A stretch of 31,452 nt of DNA. Source: CAYWMP01 sp964459445. Its GTDB lineage: Bacteria > Desulfobacterota > DSM-4660 > Desulfatiglandales > HGW-15. Below, piece after piece: positions 13,386-21,468 of this stretch. Where the stretch lies: positions 1-31,452 of the forward strand of contig CAYWMP010000055.1 in the NCBI GenBank assembly GCA_964459445.1, written 5' to 3'. The position numbers were made by a program, and so were the translations under genes. The notes below the pieces were generated by a model. It saw nothing but the letters and a program-made list of their open reading frames with translations. It made no database searches and was not told the origin of the DNA. Position 1 is the stretch's first letter. Each line of letters opens with the position of its first letter.

Positions 13386-13764
13386 TGGTTTTCGTTTGAA
13401 TTACGCTTTTTGGCCGACTTCAAAGAATCAAGTAACAAATCTTGGCATACTGATACAATAATGAGTTTGAACATATACTTGAAAGATTATTTATAATCAA
13501 CAATCTCCTGCCCTAGAATATTACTTTTGCGCAATCGGGCAAATAATTCAAGAACCATGCCTAGGGCCAATTCTCGCACCGTGATATCCAGGGTATTACA
13601 GATAGGACGGACGATTTGACGAATTTATAATGATAGGTTGTGCGAACTTTTTTGTAGGGGGCTTGATCAAAATCCTACATAAATGTATGTTTTATAAAGC
13701 CTCCGCCCTGGGAGACAAAACTGTATCTGATTGAAAATCAATGCTAAAATGCCTTTTATTCCCT
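13386..13764. other. Divergent spacer between aspS-gatC and gltB
   Basis: This AT-rich region must hold the aspS-gatC promoter (minus strand) and control sites for gltB. I see small dyads, TACAT-AA-ATGTA (13676-13687) and ATTGA-AAA-TCAAT (13730-13742), but no recognised operator. A minus-strand frame ending at 13487 encodes a protein-like stretch (ITVRELALGMVLELFARL), but it has no good start and may be a gene remnant. Confidence 0.4.
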
Positions 13765-13781
13765 TTGGCACTGATTTTGCC
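13765..13781 (+). promoter_or_regulatory. Sigma-54 (-24/-12) promoter of gltBD
   Basis: TTGGCACTGATTTTGCC has a perfect TGGCAC-N5-TTGC core. The -24 GG is at 13767-13768 and the -12 GC at 13779-13780, with 10 nt between them. Transcription would begin near 13792, about 150 nt before gltB. It closely resembles the glnA promoter at 5126-5142, which implies common nitrogen control by an enhancer-binding activator that is not in this window. Confidence 0.82.
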
Positions 13782-13943
13782 ATAGGGGACTGAAGGGCCA
13801 AAAGAGCAGCAGTCTCCTGAACCATTCAGAAAGCAATTTCTGTCATATTTCTCAATCAACAGGATTGATTTCGTCTATAATATATTGTTTAGGCGCCTGA
13901 AGAATGATAGGAAGCCCCTCAACCCTTTAGATTGAAAAGGAAA

Positions 13944-16900
13944 ATGGAAAAGATTGGTAAAAGACGCATGGTAGGCCGATTACCTCGGGCACGAGGACTT
14001 TATGATCCCCAGTACGAACACTCTAGCTGTGGTGTAGGTTTCCTGGCAAACATTGATGGGACGAAGAGCCATGCCATCATTGAAAAAGGAATAGAAGTCC
14101 TGAAGAATTTGCTTCACCGGGGCGCCATTGGTGGGGATTTGATGACAGGAGACGGCGCCGGCATACTATTCCAGGTCCCGGACGTATTTTTCAGGCAAGA
14201 GTGTGAAGGCCTAGGGATCTATTTGCCCGATCCGGGCCATTATGGCGTTGGGATGTTATTCATGCCCCAATCCCAGAATCACAGGGAAAAATGCCAACAA
14301 CTCATCGAGAAAACGGTCGCCAAAGAAGGTCTCAGATTTCTCGGCTGGCGCGAAGTGCCGGTCGATGACACGGTTATCGGGGGGCAGGCTAAAGAACAGC
14401 AACCCTTTATTATGCAGTGCTTTGTCCAAGGGAACGGACTGTCCTGGGCGGATTTAGATCGTAAACTCTACGTGATAAGACGCCAAGTAGAGCGATTTTC
14501 GGAAGAGGTCATGAAAGAGGGCGATCCCCTGTACATTCCAAGCTTCTCTTCCCGGACCGTTGTCTATAAGGGACTTCTCATGGGGACACAGTTGTCCGGG
14601 TATTATCGGGATCTCAATGAACCCACCTTGATTAGCGCCCTTTCCGTGATCCATCAACGGTACAGCACAAATACCTTTCCATCCTGGGAGCTCTCACAAC
14701 CTTTCCGATATCTCGCGCATAATGGCGAAATCAACACCCTGAGAGGAAACATGAACCTCATCCGAGCGCGGGAATCCTCCCTTGAATCGGATCTTTTCGG
14801 AGACGACATCAAAAAGCTTTTTCCTATCATCGATGAATCGGGCAGCGATTCTGCCTGTTTGGACAACGCCTTAGAGCTACTGGTTAGTGCCGGTCGAAAT
14901 CTCCCGCACGCCATGATGATGCTGGTACCCGAGGCCTGGGGAGTTAAATATCCCATGGGGCCCGATCAAAGGGGTTTCTTCGAGTATCACGCCGGTTTAA
15001 TGGAACCCTGGGATGGCCCGGCCGCGCTGGCTTTTTCCAATGGTACCCAAGTGGGCGCCATGCTTGATCGCAATGGGCTAAGGCCCGCAAGATATACCAT
15101 TACGAAGAGTGGTTTCATTGCCTTTGCATCAGAGGCCGGTGTTTTGGATTTTCCTCCTGAAGAGATCGCGGCAAAGGGCGCCCTCCGGCCGGGGCAAATG
15201 ATTCTGGCCGATCTTCCCAAGAAACGGGTACTAAAAAACGGGGAAATAAAGACACTTTGTGCGAGAAGCCAGCCCTATCGAAGGTGGGTTGAGGAAAACA
15301 AAATCAGCATCCGCGGGTTTTACGGGGATATCGCTTCCATACAACCTGATGTTGAAAAGCTTTTTTTTCGCCAAAAGCTGTTCGGCTACACCCGGGAAGA
15401 TATGCAAATGATCATCGGACCCATGGCCTCAAAGGGGCAAGAGCCCGTGGGCTCCATGGGCGCAGACACACCCCTGGCGGTTTTCTCGGAGAACAGCCAG
15501 CTTCTTTTTCACTATTTCAAACAGCTTTTTGCCCAGGTCACCAATCCGGCTATCGATCCGGTTCGAGAGGACCTGGTCATGTCGACCATGACCTTCATCG
15601 GAAACCCCGGCAACATCCTCTCGGAAACGCCCCAGAACAGCCGCCTCATCAAGTTGCGCCATCCCATCCTGGCGAATGAAGACCTGAGACGGATAAGGAA
15701 CCTAAATACTATGGGTTTCACACCTAGAACGTTGCCGATAGGATTCCCCGTGGGCGGGTCCGGGAAAAAACTCGAAGCTGCACTCGATGAACTCTGCCGG
15801 AAGGCGGAAGAGACGATTAAACAGGGGAATTCCCTTATCATATTAAGCGATGAGGATTTGGCGGAAGACCTCGTTCCAATTCCTTCTCTCTTGGCTGTCT
15901 CGGCGGTCAATCAATATTTGGTTCGCAAGGGCCTGCGAACAAATGCGGGGCTTATCATCGAGACCGGTGAAGCCAGGGAAGTCATGCATATGGCCCTTTT
16001 GCTCGGATATGGGGCTACGGCGGTAAACCCATACCTGGCCTTTGAAACCGTGGCCTTGATGGCCCTGGAGGATAAGCTGCACGAGAAACTCAGTGTCTCG
16101 GTGGCCTTGGAAAAATACATCAAGGCACTGATCAAAGGCCTCCTCAAGATCATGTCCAAGATGGGCATCTCGACGCTGCGCAGTTACCGAAGCGCCCAGG
16201 TCTTCGAGGCCATCGGCCTGAATAGTGACCTGGTCAATAAATACTTTGTGGGAACCGCCTCACGGGTTGAAGGGATTGGATTGGAAGAAATCGCGGCCGA
16301 GGCCAACAAAAGGTATGGAGAAGCCCATCAGCCTTCTGTTCAGGCACCGCGCCTTCTGCCCAGCGGGGGACACTACAAATTCAGGATGGACGGGGAGCGA
16401 CATCTCTGGACACCCGAAGCCATCAACAAGCTTCAGCTGGCCACCCGGAATAATGACAAGGATCATTTCAAGGCCTATAGGGAATTGATCAATGACCAGA
16501 GCGAGCGGGTATTCACCCTTCGTGGCATGTTTGAATTTAAAGATGTAAAACCGATTCCAATAGAAGAGGTCGAATCCTCTTCTGAAATCATGAAGCGATT
16601 CGTCACCGGCGCCATGTCCTTTGGTTCGATCAGCAGGGAGGCCCATGAAACCATCGCCATTGCCATGAATCGTATCGGCGGTATGAGCAATAGCGGGGAA
16701 GGCGGAGAAGACCCAGCGCGCTACAAGCCGTTATCCAATGGGGACAGCTGTTCAAGCGCCGTAAAGCAGGTGGCAAGCGGCCGTTTCGGCGTTACGGCGG
16801 AGTATCTTGCAAACGCAAGGGAAATCCAGATAAAGGTAGCCCAGGGTGCGAAGCCCGGAGAGGGAGGGCAGCTTCCCGGACACAAAGTGAATGAAGAAAT

Positions 16901-18503
16901 TGCACGGGTCCGCCACTCCACCCCGGGGGTAACCCTGATTTCACCGCCTCCCCATCACGACATCTATTCCATAGAAGATCTGGCCCAACTCATCTTTGAT
17001 CTCAAAAATGCCAATCCCGAGGCGAGGGTATCGGTAAAACTGGTATCTGAGGTCGGCGTCGGCACCATCGCAGCGGGCGTTGCCAAGGCCCATGCGGACA
17101 TGGTTCTCATAAGCGGCTATGACGGAGGCACAGGCGCATCGCCCCTCTCATCCATCAAGCATGCAGGTGCGCCCTGGGAGTTGGGTCTTGCGGAAACTCA
17201 ACAAACCCTGGTTTTAAACAGATTGAGGAATCGAATCAGGGTTCAGGCGGACGGTCAGATGAAAACAGGCCGTGACGTCGTAATCGCTGCCCTGCTCGGC
17301 GCCGAAGAATATGGATTTGCCACCACCGCCTTGATCGTGCTCGGTTGCGTGATGATGAGAAAATGCCAGAGCAATATGTGCCCGGTAGGCGTCGCAACTC
17401 AGGATCCGGGCCTTCGAAAATTGTTTAAGGGCAAGCCGGAGTATTTGGAGAACTTCTTCCGTTTTATCGCCGAGGAAGTGCGCGAATATATGGCACAGCT
17501 CGGATTTCGTAAGATGGACGATCTCATTGGCCGATCGGATATGCTTCAAATGAATAAAGCGATTGATTTTTGGAAGGCCAAAGGTCTGGACTTTTCCAGG
17601 ATCTTCTATCGTCCAAAAATGAACGGGGACGTCGCCTGGCGGTGCATGGAGCCGCAGCAGCACGACATCCAAAATGTCCTGGACAGAAAACTGATTTTGC
17701 GCGCCAAAGAGGCACTTGAGGCAAAAAAGAAAGTCAGCCTGACGTTACCCATAGGAAATGTCAACCGGACAACCGGTACGATGCTTTCCGGAGAAATCGC
17801 GAAACGATACGGTAACGAGGGATTGTCGCCTGATTCAATTGTCTGCAATTTCCATGGTGCGGCAGGGCAAAGTTTCGGTGCGTTCGGCGCGAGAGGCTTG
17901 ACGCTCATTCTCGAGGGCGAGGCCAATGACTACCTCGGAAAGGGACTGTCGGGCGCCAAAATCATTGTAAAACCCTATCCAGGCGTCGACTTTGAGCCTT
18001 CGAAGAATGCCGTCGCAGGAAATGTCCTTCTCTATGGGGCAACATCCGGCGAAGTCTACATCAGCGGTAAGGCCGGGGAACGCTTTGCCATCAGAAACAG
18101 CGGGGCCCATGCCGTTGTTGAGGGTGTCGGAGACCATGGATGTGAATATATGACCGGGGGCCGGGTGGTTGTGCTTGGCGACACGGGTATCAATTTCGCC
18201 GCCGGCATGAGCGGGGGCATCGCCTATGTCTATGATCCGGCACAGAAGTTTGACGACCGCTGCAATCTGGATATGGTGGACCTGGAGCTCGTTCTGGAGG
18301 ACAAGGATATTGAGGAGTTAAAAAATATGATCGGCCGTCACCTGGAATTTACGGGCAGTAAAAAGGCGGCAGAAATACTCGACAATTGGGAGGCCTGCCT
18401 TCCGTTCTTCGTCAAGGTCTTCCCCATGGAGTACCGAAGAGTCCTTGGGATGATGAGCAAAGAGGACGAAGCAACGGAAAGGGAAGAGGTGCAACATGGG
18501 TAA
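13944..18503 (+). CDS. gltB: Glutamate synthase (GOGAT) large subunit
   Basis: This subunit transfers the glutamine amide to 2-oxoglutarate, giving two glutamates together with GltD. The chain of about 1520 residues contains a class II glutaminase domain whose catalytic Cys, in HSSCGVGF, becomes the N terminus after removal of a short propeptide. A central domain follows, then the FMN-binding synthase domain (SNSGEGGEDPARY, KPGEGGQLPG, SGYDGGTGASPL) and a 3Fe-4S cluster site with three Cys in GCVMMRKCQSNMCPVG. A GXGXG beta-helix domain (about 1240-1480) closes the chain. I prefer the ATG at 13944, which has AAGG just upstream. A TTG at 13932 is in frame but lacks a ribosome site, and an ATG at 13968 is also possible. 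The stop overlaps the gltD start by 8 bp, and a sigma-54 promoter lies upstream. Confidence 0.96.
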   Translation: MEKIGKRRMVGRLPRARGLYDPQYEHSSCGVGFLANIDGTKSHAIIEKGIEVLKNLLHRGAIGGDLMTGDGAGILFQVPDVFFRQECEGLGIYLPDPGHYGVGMLFMPQSQNHREKCQQLIEKTVAKEGLRFLGWREVPVDDTVIGGQAKEQQPFIMQCFVQGNGLSWADLDRKLYVIRRQVERFSEEVMKEGDPLYIPSFSSRTVVYKGLLMGTQLSGYYRDLNEPTLISALSVIHQRYSTNTFPSWELSQPFRYLAHNGEINTLRGNMNLIRARESSLESDLFGDDIKKLFPIIDESGSDSACLDNALELLVSAGRNLPHAMMMLVPEAWGVKYPMGPDQRGFFEYHAGLMEPWDGPAALAFSNGTQVGAMLDRNGLRPARYTITKSGFIAFASEAGVLDFPPEEIAAKGALRPGQMILADLPKKRVLKNGEIKTLCARSQPYRRWVEENKISIRGFYGDIASIQPDVEKLFFRQKLFGYTREDMQMIIGPMASKGQEPVGSMGADTPLAVFSENSQLLFHYFKQLFAQVTNPAIDPVREDLVMSTMTFIGNPGNILSETPQNSRLIKLRHPILANEDLRRIRNLNTMGFTPRTLPIGFPVGGSGKKLEAALDELCRKAEETIKQGNSLIILSDEDLAEDLVPIPSLLAVSAVNQYLVRKGLRTNAGLIIETGEAREVMHMALLLGYGATAVNPYLAFETVALMALEDKLHEKLSVSVALEKYIKALIKGLLKIMSKMGISTLRSYRSAQVFEAIGLNSDLVNKYFVGTASRVEGIGLEEIAAEANKRYGEAHQPSVQAPRLLPSGGHYKFRMDGERHLWTPEAINKLQLATRNNDKDHFKAYRELINDQSERVFTLRGMFEFKDVKPIPIEEVESSSEIMKRFVTGAMSFGSISREAHETIAIAMNRIGGMSNSGEGGEDPARYKPLSNGDSCSSAVKQVASGRFGVTAEYLANAREIQIKVAQGAKPGEGGQLPGHKVNEEIARVRHSTPGVTLISPPPHHDIYSIEDLAQLIFDLKNANPEARVSVKLVSEVGVGTIAAGVAKAHADMVLISGYDGGTGASPLSSIKHAGAPWELGLAETQQTLVLNRLRNRIRVQADGQMKTGRDVVIAALLGAEEYGFATTALIVLGCVMMRKCQSNMCPVGVATQDPGLRKLFKGKPEYLENFFRFIAEEVREYMAQLGFRKMDDLIGRSDMLQMNKAIDFWKAKGLDFSRIFYRPKMNGDVAWRCMEPQQHDIQNVLDRKLILRAKEALEAKKKVSLTLPIGNVNRTTGTMLSGEIAKRYGNEGLSPDSIVCNFHGAAGQSFGAFGARGLTLILEGEANDYLGKGLSGAKIIVKPYPGVDFEPSKNAVAGNVLLYGATSGEVYISGKAGERFAIRNSGAHAVVEGVGDHGCEYMTGGRVVVLGDTGINFAAGMSGGIAYVYDPAQKFDDRCNLDMVDLELVLEDKDIEELKNMIGRHLEFTGSKKAAEILDNWEACLPFFVKVFPMEYRRVLGMMSKEDEATEREEVQHG

Positions 18504-19938
18504 GGATACAGGTTTCCTGGAATTCGAACGAAGGGATCCAGCCTATCGGCCTGCTGAGGAGAGACTCAGGGATTATAAGGCCGTTGAGATGTCTTTGAGC
18601 CATAGGGAAATAAACATTCAAGCGGCACGCTGCATGGATTGCGGTACGCCCTATTGCCATGCCTTTGGCTGTCCGGTTTCAAACCTTATCCCGGAGTTCA
18701 ATGATTGGGTTTATCGTGAGAAATGGCGGGAAGCCCTGGATGTGTTGCTTTTGACAAATAACTTCCCGGAGTTTACTGGCCGCATCTGCCCGGCCCCCTG
18801 CGAAGCCGCCTGTGTGGCCGGCATCAACGGAGACCCGGTGACTATTCGGCAGATCGAGTTGGCCATAATTGAGAAAGGCTTTCAAAACGGCATTATAGAG
18901 GCCCAACGGCCCAATCCCAGACATGACAAGCGGGTGGCTGTTGTCGGTGCGGGTCCTGCAGGCATGGCTGTTGCCGATACCCTCAACAGGGCTGGATACT
19001 GGGTGACCGTGTATGACGCCGCCAAATCACCGGGCGGGATTCTCAGGTACGGCATACCTGATTTCAAGCTGGAAAAATGGGTGGTGCAACGCCGAATCGA
19101 TCTGATGACTGAAGAAGGCGTCGTTTTCGAGACCGGCGTCAGGGTCGGGGACGATATTTCTTACCGTTATCTCAGGGATCGGTATGATGCGGTTTGTTTG
19201 GCCTGCGGAGCGAGAGAACCTCGGGATCTCAATATACCGGGAAGAGATCTCGGTGGTATACATTTTGCTATGGATTATTTGTCCCAGCAGAACAAAAGGG
19301 TATCGGGCGAATCCCTCTCCGACAAGGAAGAAATCTTGGCCGAAGGAAAAAGGGTAGTCGTCATTGGGGGTGGCGATACGGGTTCGGATTGTCTGGGTAC
19401 CGCACTTAGACAGCGAGCCAAAGAGGTTCACCAGTTGGAAATTCTACCGAGGCCCCCTGAAAAAAGACCGGATTCAACACCCTGGCCCACATGGCCCAAT
19501 ATTTTGCGAGATACCCACGCCCACAAGGAAGGGGGAGACCGGCGCTGGGGCGTCATGACAACGCAGTTTACCGGAGAAAACGGTATGGTCAAGACGCTCC
19601 ACTGCGTAAAGGTTGAGTGGCAGGCCACGGAAAACGGGGGCCTTCCATCACCCGTTGAGAAGCCGTGGACCGAATTCAAGGTTGAGGGGGATTTGGTGTT
19701 TCTTGCCATGGGCTTTTTAGGTCCTGAAAAGAACCCGATTATTGATGATCTCGGGATTGAGAAAGATGCGAGGGGGAATGTCAAGGTAGACAGTAGCCAA
19801 ATGACAAATATTCCAGGTGTCTTTGTTGCCGGAGATATGGCAACCGGGCAGTCCCTGGTTGTTCGGGCTATCGCAAATGGGAGAAAAGCGGCGGAAGGGA
19901 TAATGGTATATTTGGAGGAAGGGAAGAAGGAAGGATAG
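18496..19938 (+). CDS. gltD: Glutamate synthase (GOGAT) small subunit
   Basis: This NAD(P)H-oxidising FAD/Fe-S subunit passes electrons to GltB. The 480 residues begin with Cys motifs for two 4Fe-4S clusters (Cys46, 49, 54, 59 and Cys98, 102, 106). The FAD-binding GAGPAG (151-156), RYGIPDFKLEK, the NAD(P)H-binding GGGDTG (291-296) and the FAD-closing GVFVAGDMATGQSLVV near the C terminus follow. The size is typical. The ATG lies within the end of gltB (8-bp overlap) with AGAGGTG just upstream, so the two genes are translationally coupled, as expected for a 1:1 complex. Confidence 0.97.
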   Translation: MGKDTGFLEFERRDPAYRPAEERLRDYKAVEMSLSHREINIQAARCMDCGTPYCHAFGCPVSNLIPEFNDWVYREKWREALDVLLLTNNFPEFTGRICPAPCEAACVAGINGDPVTIRQIELAIIEKGFQNGIIEAQRPNPRHDKRVAVVGAGPAGMAVADTLNRAGYWVTVYDAAKSPGGILRYGIPDFKLEKWVVQRRIDLMTEEGVVFETGVRVGDDISYRYLRDRYDAVCLACGAREPRDLNIPGRDLGGIHFAMDYLSQQNKRVSGESLSDKEEILAEGKRVVVIGGGDTGSDCLGTALRQRAKEVHQLEILPRPPEKRPDSTPWPTWPNILRDTHAHKEGGDRRWGVMTTQFTGENGMVKTLHCVKVEWQATENGGLPSPVEKPWTEFKVEGDLVFLAMGFLGPEKNPIIDDLGIEKDARGNVKVDSSQMTNIPGVFVAGDMATGQSLVVRAIANGRKAAEGIMVYLEEGKKEG

Positions 19939-20011
19939 GAGGCAATCCTCAAAAGTCAAAGTTTGGTCTTGGAAAATGGCCTGATTTGTTTTATGTAAGG
20001 GCGGTGTGGTG

Positions 20012-20044
20012 ATGGACCAACAAAATAATTACAATCTGGAATGA
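20012..20044 (+). CDS. Candidate leader peptide MDQQNNYNLE upstream of carA
   Basis: An ATG preceded by AGGGCGGTGTGGTG opens a 10-codon frame with two Gln and three Asn codons (QQNNYN). It stops one base before the 5' arm of the intrinsic terminator at 20046. Its place between gltD and carA, its Gln/Asn codons and the abutting terminator resemble a translation-controlled attenuator. A ribosome reaching the stop would cover the terminator's 5' arm. No antiterminator pairing was found, and chance is a serious alternative for so short a frame. Confidence 0.3.
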   Translation: MDQQNNYNLE

Positions 20045-20045
20045 G

Positions 20046-20077
20046 AAAAGAGACCCCTTTTTAAGGGGTCTCTTTTT
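20046..20077 (+). terminator. Strong intrinsic terminator between gltD and carA
   Basis: AAAAGAGACCCCTT (20046-20059) pairs perfectly with AAGGGGTCTCTTTT (20063-20076) around a TTT loop. The 3' arm ends in a T-run. The hairpin is nearly symmetric, so it could work on both strands. It lies 107 bp after gltD and only a few bases before the carA ribosome site (20080-20089). It thus either ends gltBD transcription, with the carA promoter unseen, or acts as an attenuator for carA. Confidence 0.85.
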
Positions 20078-20094
20078 ATGGAGGAAGGGTTAGG

Positions 20095-21258
20095 TTGGGG
20101 TCTTTTCAACAAAAAATGAAGGCGCTGTTGGCGCTTGAGGATGGGACGCTGTTTTGGGGGCGGTCTTTTACCGGGCATGCCGAGGCGACCGGAGAGGTTG
20201 TATTTAACACCAGTATGTCGGGCTATCAGGAAATACTCACCGATCCCTCCTACTGCGGCCAATTGGTGACCATGACCTATCCCCTCATTGGCAACTACGG
20301 AATCAATGAAGAGGATATCGAATCGAGCCGCATTCAGGTTCAAGCCCTCCTCGTAAAGGAATACCAAGAGTTCCCCAGCAACTGGCGATCCCAAAGAACC
20401 CTCGCAGATTATCTGAAGGAAAGTGGGATTCCGGGACTTGAAGGCATAGATACCCGGGCGCTCACAAGACATATTCGATTGGCGGGGGCGATGAAGGCTG
20501 CCCTGTCGACCCGGGACCTGGACCCCGATTCCCTTTTGGAAAAGGCGAGGCAGTCTCCCGACATGGTAGGGCGGGATTTGGTGAGTGAAGTCACCTGTGA
20601 AAAATCTTACTTATGGCAGGATGGGAATCCCGTGGTCTTGGATGAAAGCCTGGATCAATTTCAATGGCCGGAGACAGGGGAGAGCTGGCGGGTCGTGGCT
20701 GTTGATTACGGTGTAAAATACAACATCCTCCGGTCATTGGAGGAGAGAGGCTGTTCCCTTCTCGTGGTCCCGGCAAGCGTGAGCCCGGAGACCCTAGATA
20801 GTCTCAATCCTCACGGTCTTTTTCTCAGCAACGGCCCCGGCGATCCGGCGGCGGTCACCTATGCGGTCGATACCATTCGCGATCAAATAGGCAAAAGGCC
20901 TACCTTTGGCATTTGTCTGGGTCATCAATTGATTGGATTGGCGCTGGGGGGTGAGACCTTTAAATTGAAGTTCGGTCATCGGGGCGGAAACCAGCCCGTA
21001 AAGGATGTTGCAACCGGAAAGGTGGAGATCACGTCTCAGAATCATGGCTTTTGCGTGGACATGGAATCGCTCAGGGACGCCGATGTGCATTTAAGCCACA
21101 TCAACCTGAATGACAATACCCTGGAGGGCCTGAAACATAACCAGATCCCCCTTTTTTCGGTTCAATACCACCCGGAGGCATCTCCCGGCCCCCACGATCC
21201 CACCTATCTGTTTGACCGATTCGTGGAAATGATGGAGAAGTATCACGATCGTCCTTAA
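20095..21258 (+). CDS. carA: Carbamoyl-phosphate synthase small subunit (glutaminase)
   Basis: CarA releases ammonia from glutamine and channels it to CarB, the first step towards pyrimidines and arginine. The 387 residues have the CarA-specific N-terminal domain (LEDGTLFWGRSF, FNTSMSGYQEILTDPSY) and a class I glutaminase domain. The glutaminase triad is Cys274 (FGICLGHQ), His359 and Glu361 (QYHPEASPGP). I use the TTG at 20095 because GGAGGAAGGG (20080-20089) lies 5-10 nt ahead of it. Family homology starts at the ATG at 20116 (MKALLALEDG), which has no ribosome site of its own. carB follows after a 210-bp repeat-bearing spacer. Confidence 0.95.
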   Translation: MGSFQQKMKALLALEDGTLFWGRSFTGHAEATGEVVFNTSMSGYQEILTDPSYCGQLVTMTYPLIGNYGINEEDIESSRIQVQALLVKEYQEFPSNWRSQRTLADYLKESGIPGLEGIDTRALTRHIRLAGAMKAALSTRDLDPDSLLEKARQSPDMVGRDLVSEVTCEKSYLWQDGNPVVLDESLDQFQWPETGESWRVVAVDYGVKYNILRSLEERGCSLLVVPASVSPETLDSLNPHGLFLSNGPGDPAAVTYAVDTIRDQIGKRPTFGICLGHQLIGLALGGETFKLKFGHRGGNQPVKDVATGKVEITSQNHGFCVDMESLRDADVHLSHINLNDNTLEGLKHNQIPLFSVQYHPEASPGPHDPTYLFDRFVEMMEKYHDRP

Positions 21259-21274
21259 AGCCAAGGGACCATCA

Positions 21275-21316
21275 GAATATCGAATAGCGAACAAGGAATA
21301 ATGAATGCCGAAGGAA
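21275..21316. repeat. ATATCGAATAGCGAACAAGG word repeat
   Basis: This is an iterated GAATA / CGAA / GGAATAATGAA series in the carA-carB spacer. Related words appear at 24706-24786. It is non-coding, and repeats of this type in an operon spacer are unusual. Confidence 0.6.
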
Positions 21317-21427
21317 TGTAAGACAATATGCCTAAGGATAAAAAGATAGATTTTATTTTTCGAATAATCACTATTGCAGAGTCTTTGAAATATAGCTCTC
21401 CGTTCAAGGTTTTCTCCGAATCCGTAA

Positions 21428-21466
21428 CATGCAACCCATAACGAGCAACCAGCAACACGCAACGAG
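21428..21466. repeat. GCAACCCATAACGAGCAACC word repeat before carB
   Basis: Four imperfect copies of a GCAAC(C/A) word (GCAACCC, GCAACC, GCAACAC, GCAACGAG) run to within 3 bp of the carB ATG. They thus form its ribosome-binding region (ACGAG), with no classical Shine-Dalgarno sequence. Confidence 0.6.
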
Positions 21467-21468
21467 AT

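Noticed and set aside
13487..13628. Minus-strand stretch encoding ITVRELALGMVLELFARL and more, between aspS-gatC and gltB
   Set aside because: It reads like protein, but it is under 50 codons, lacks a convincing start and matches no family I know. At most it is a gene remnant.
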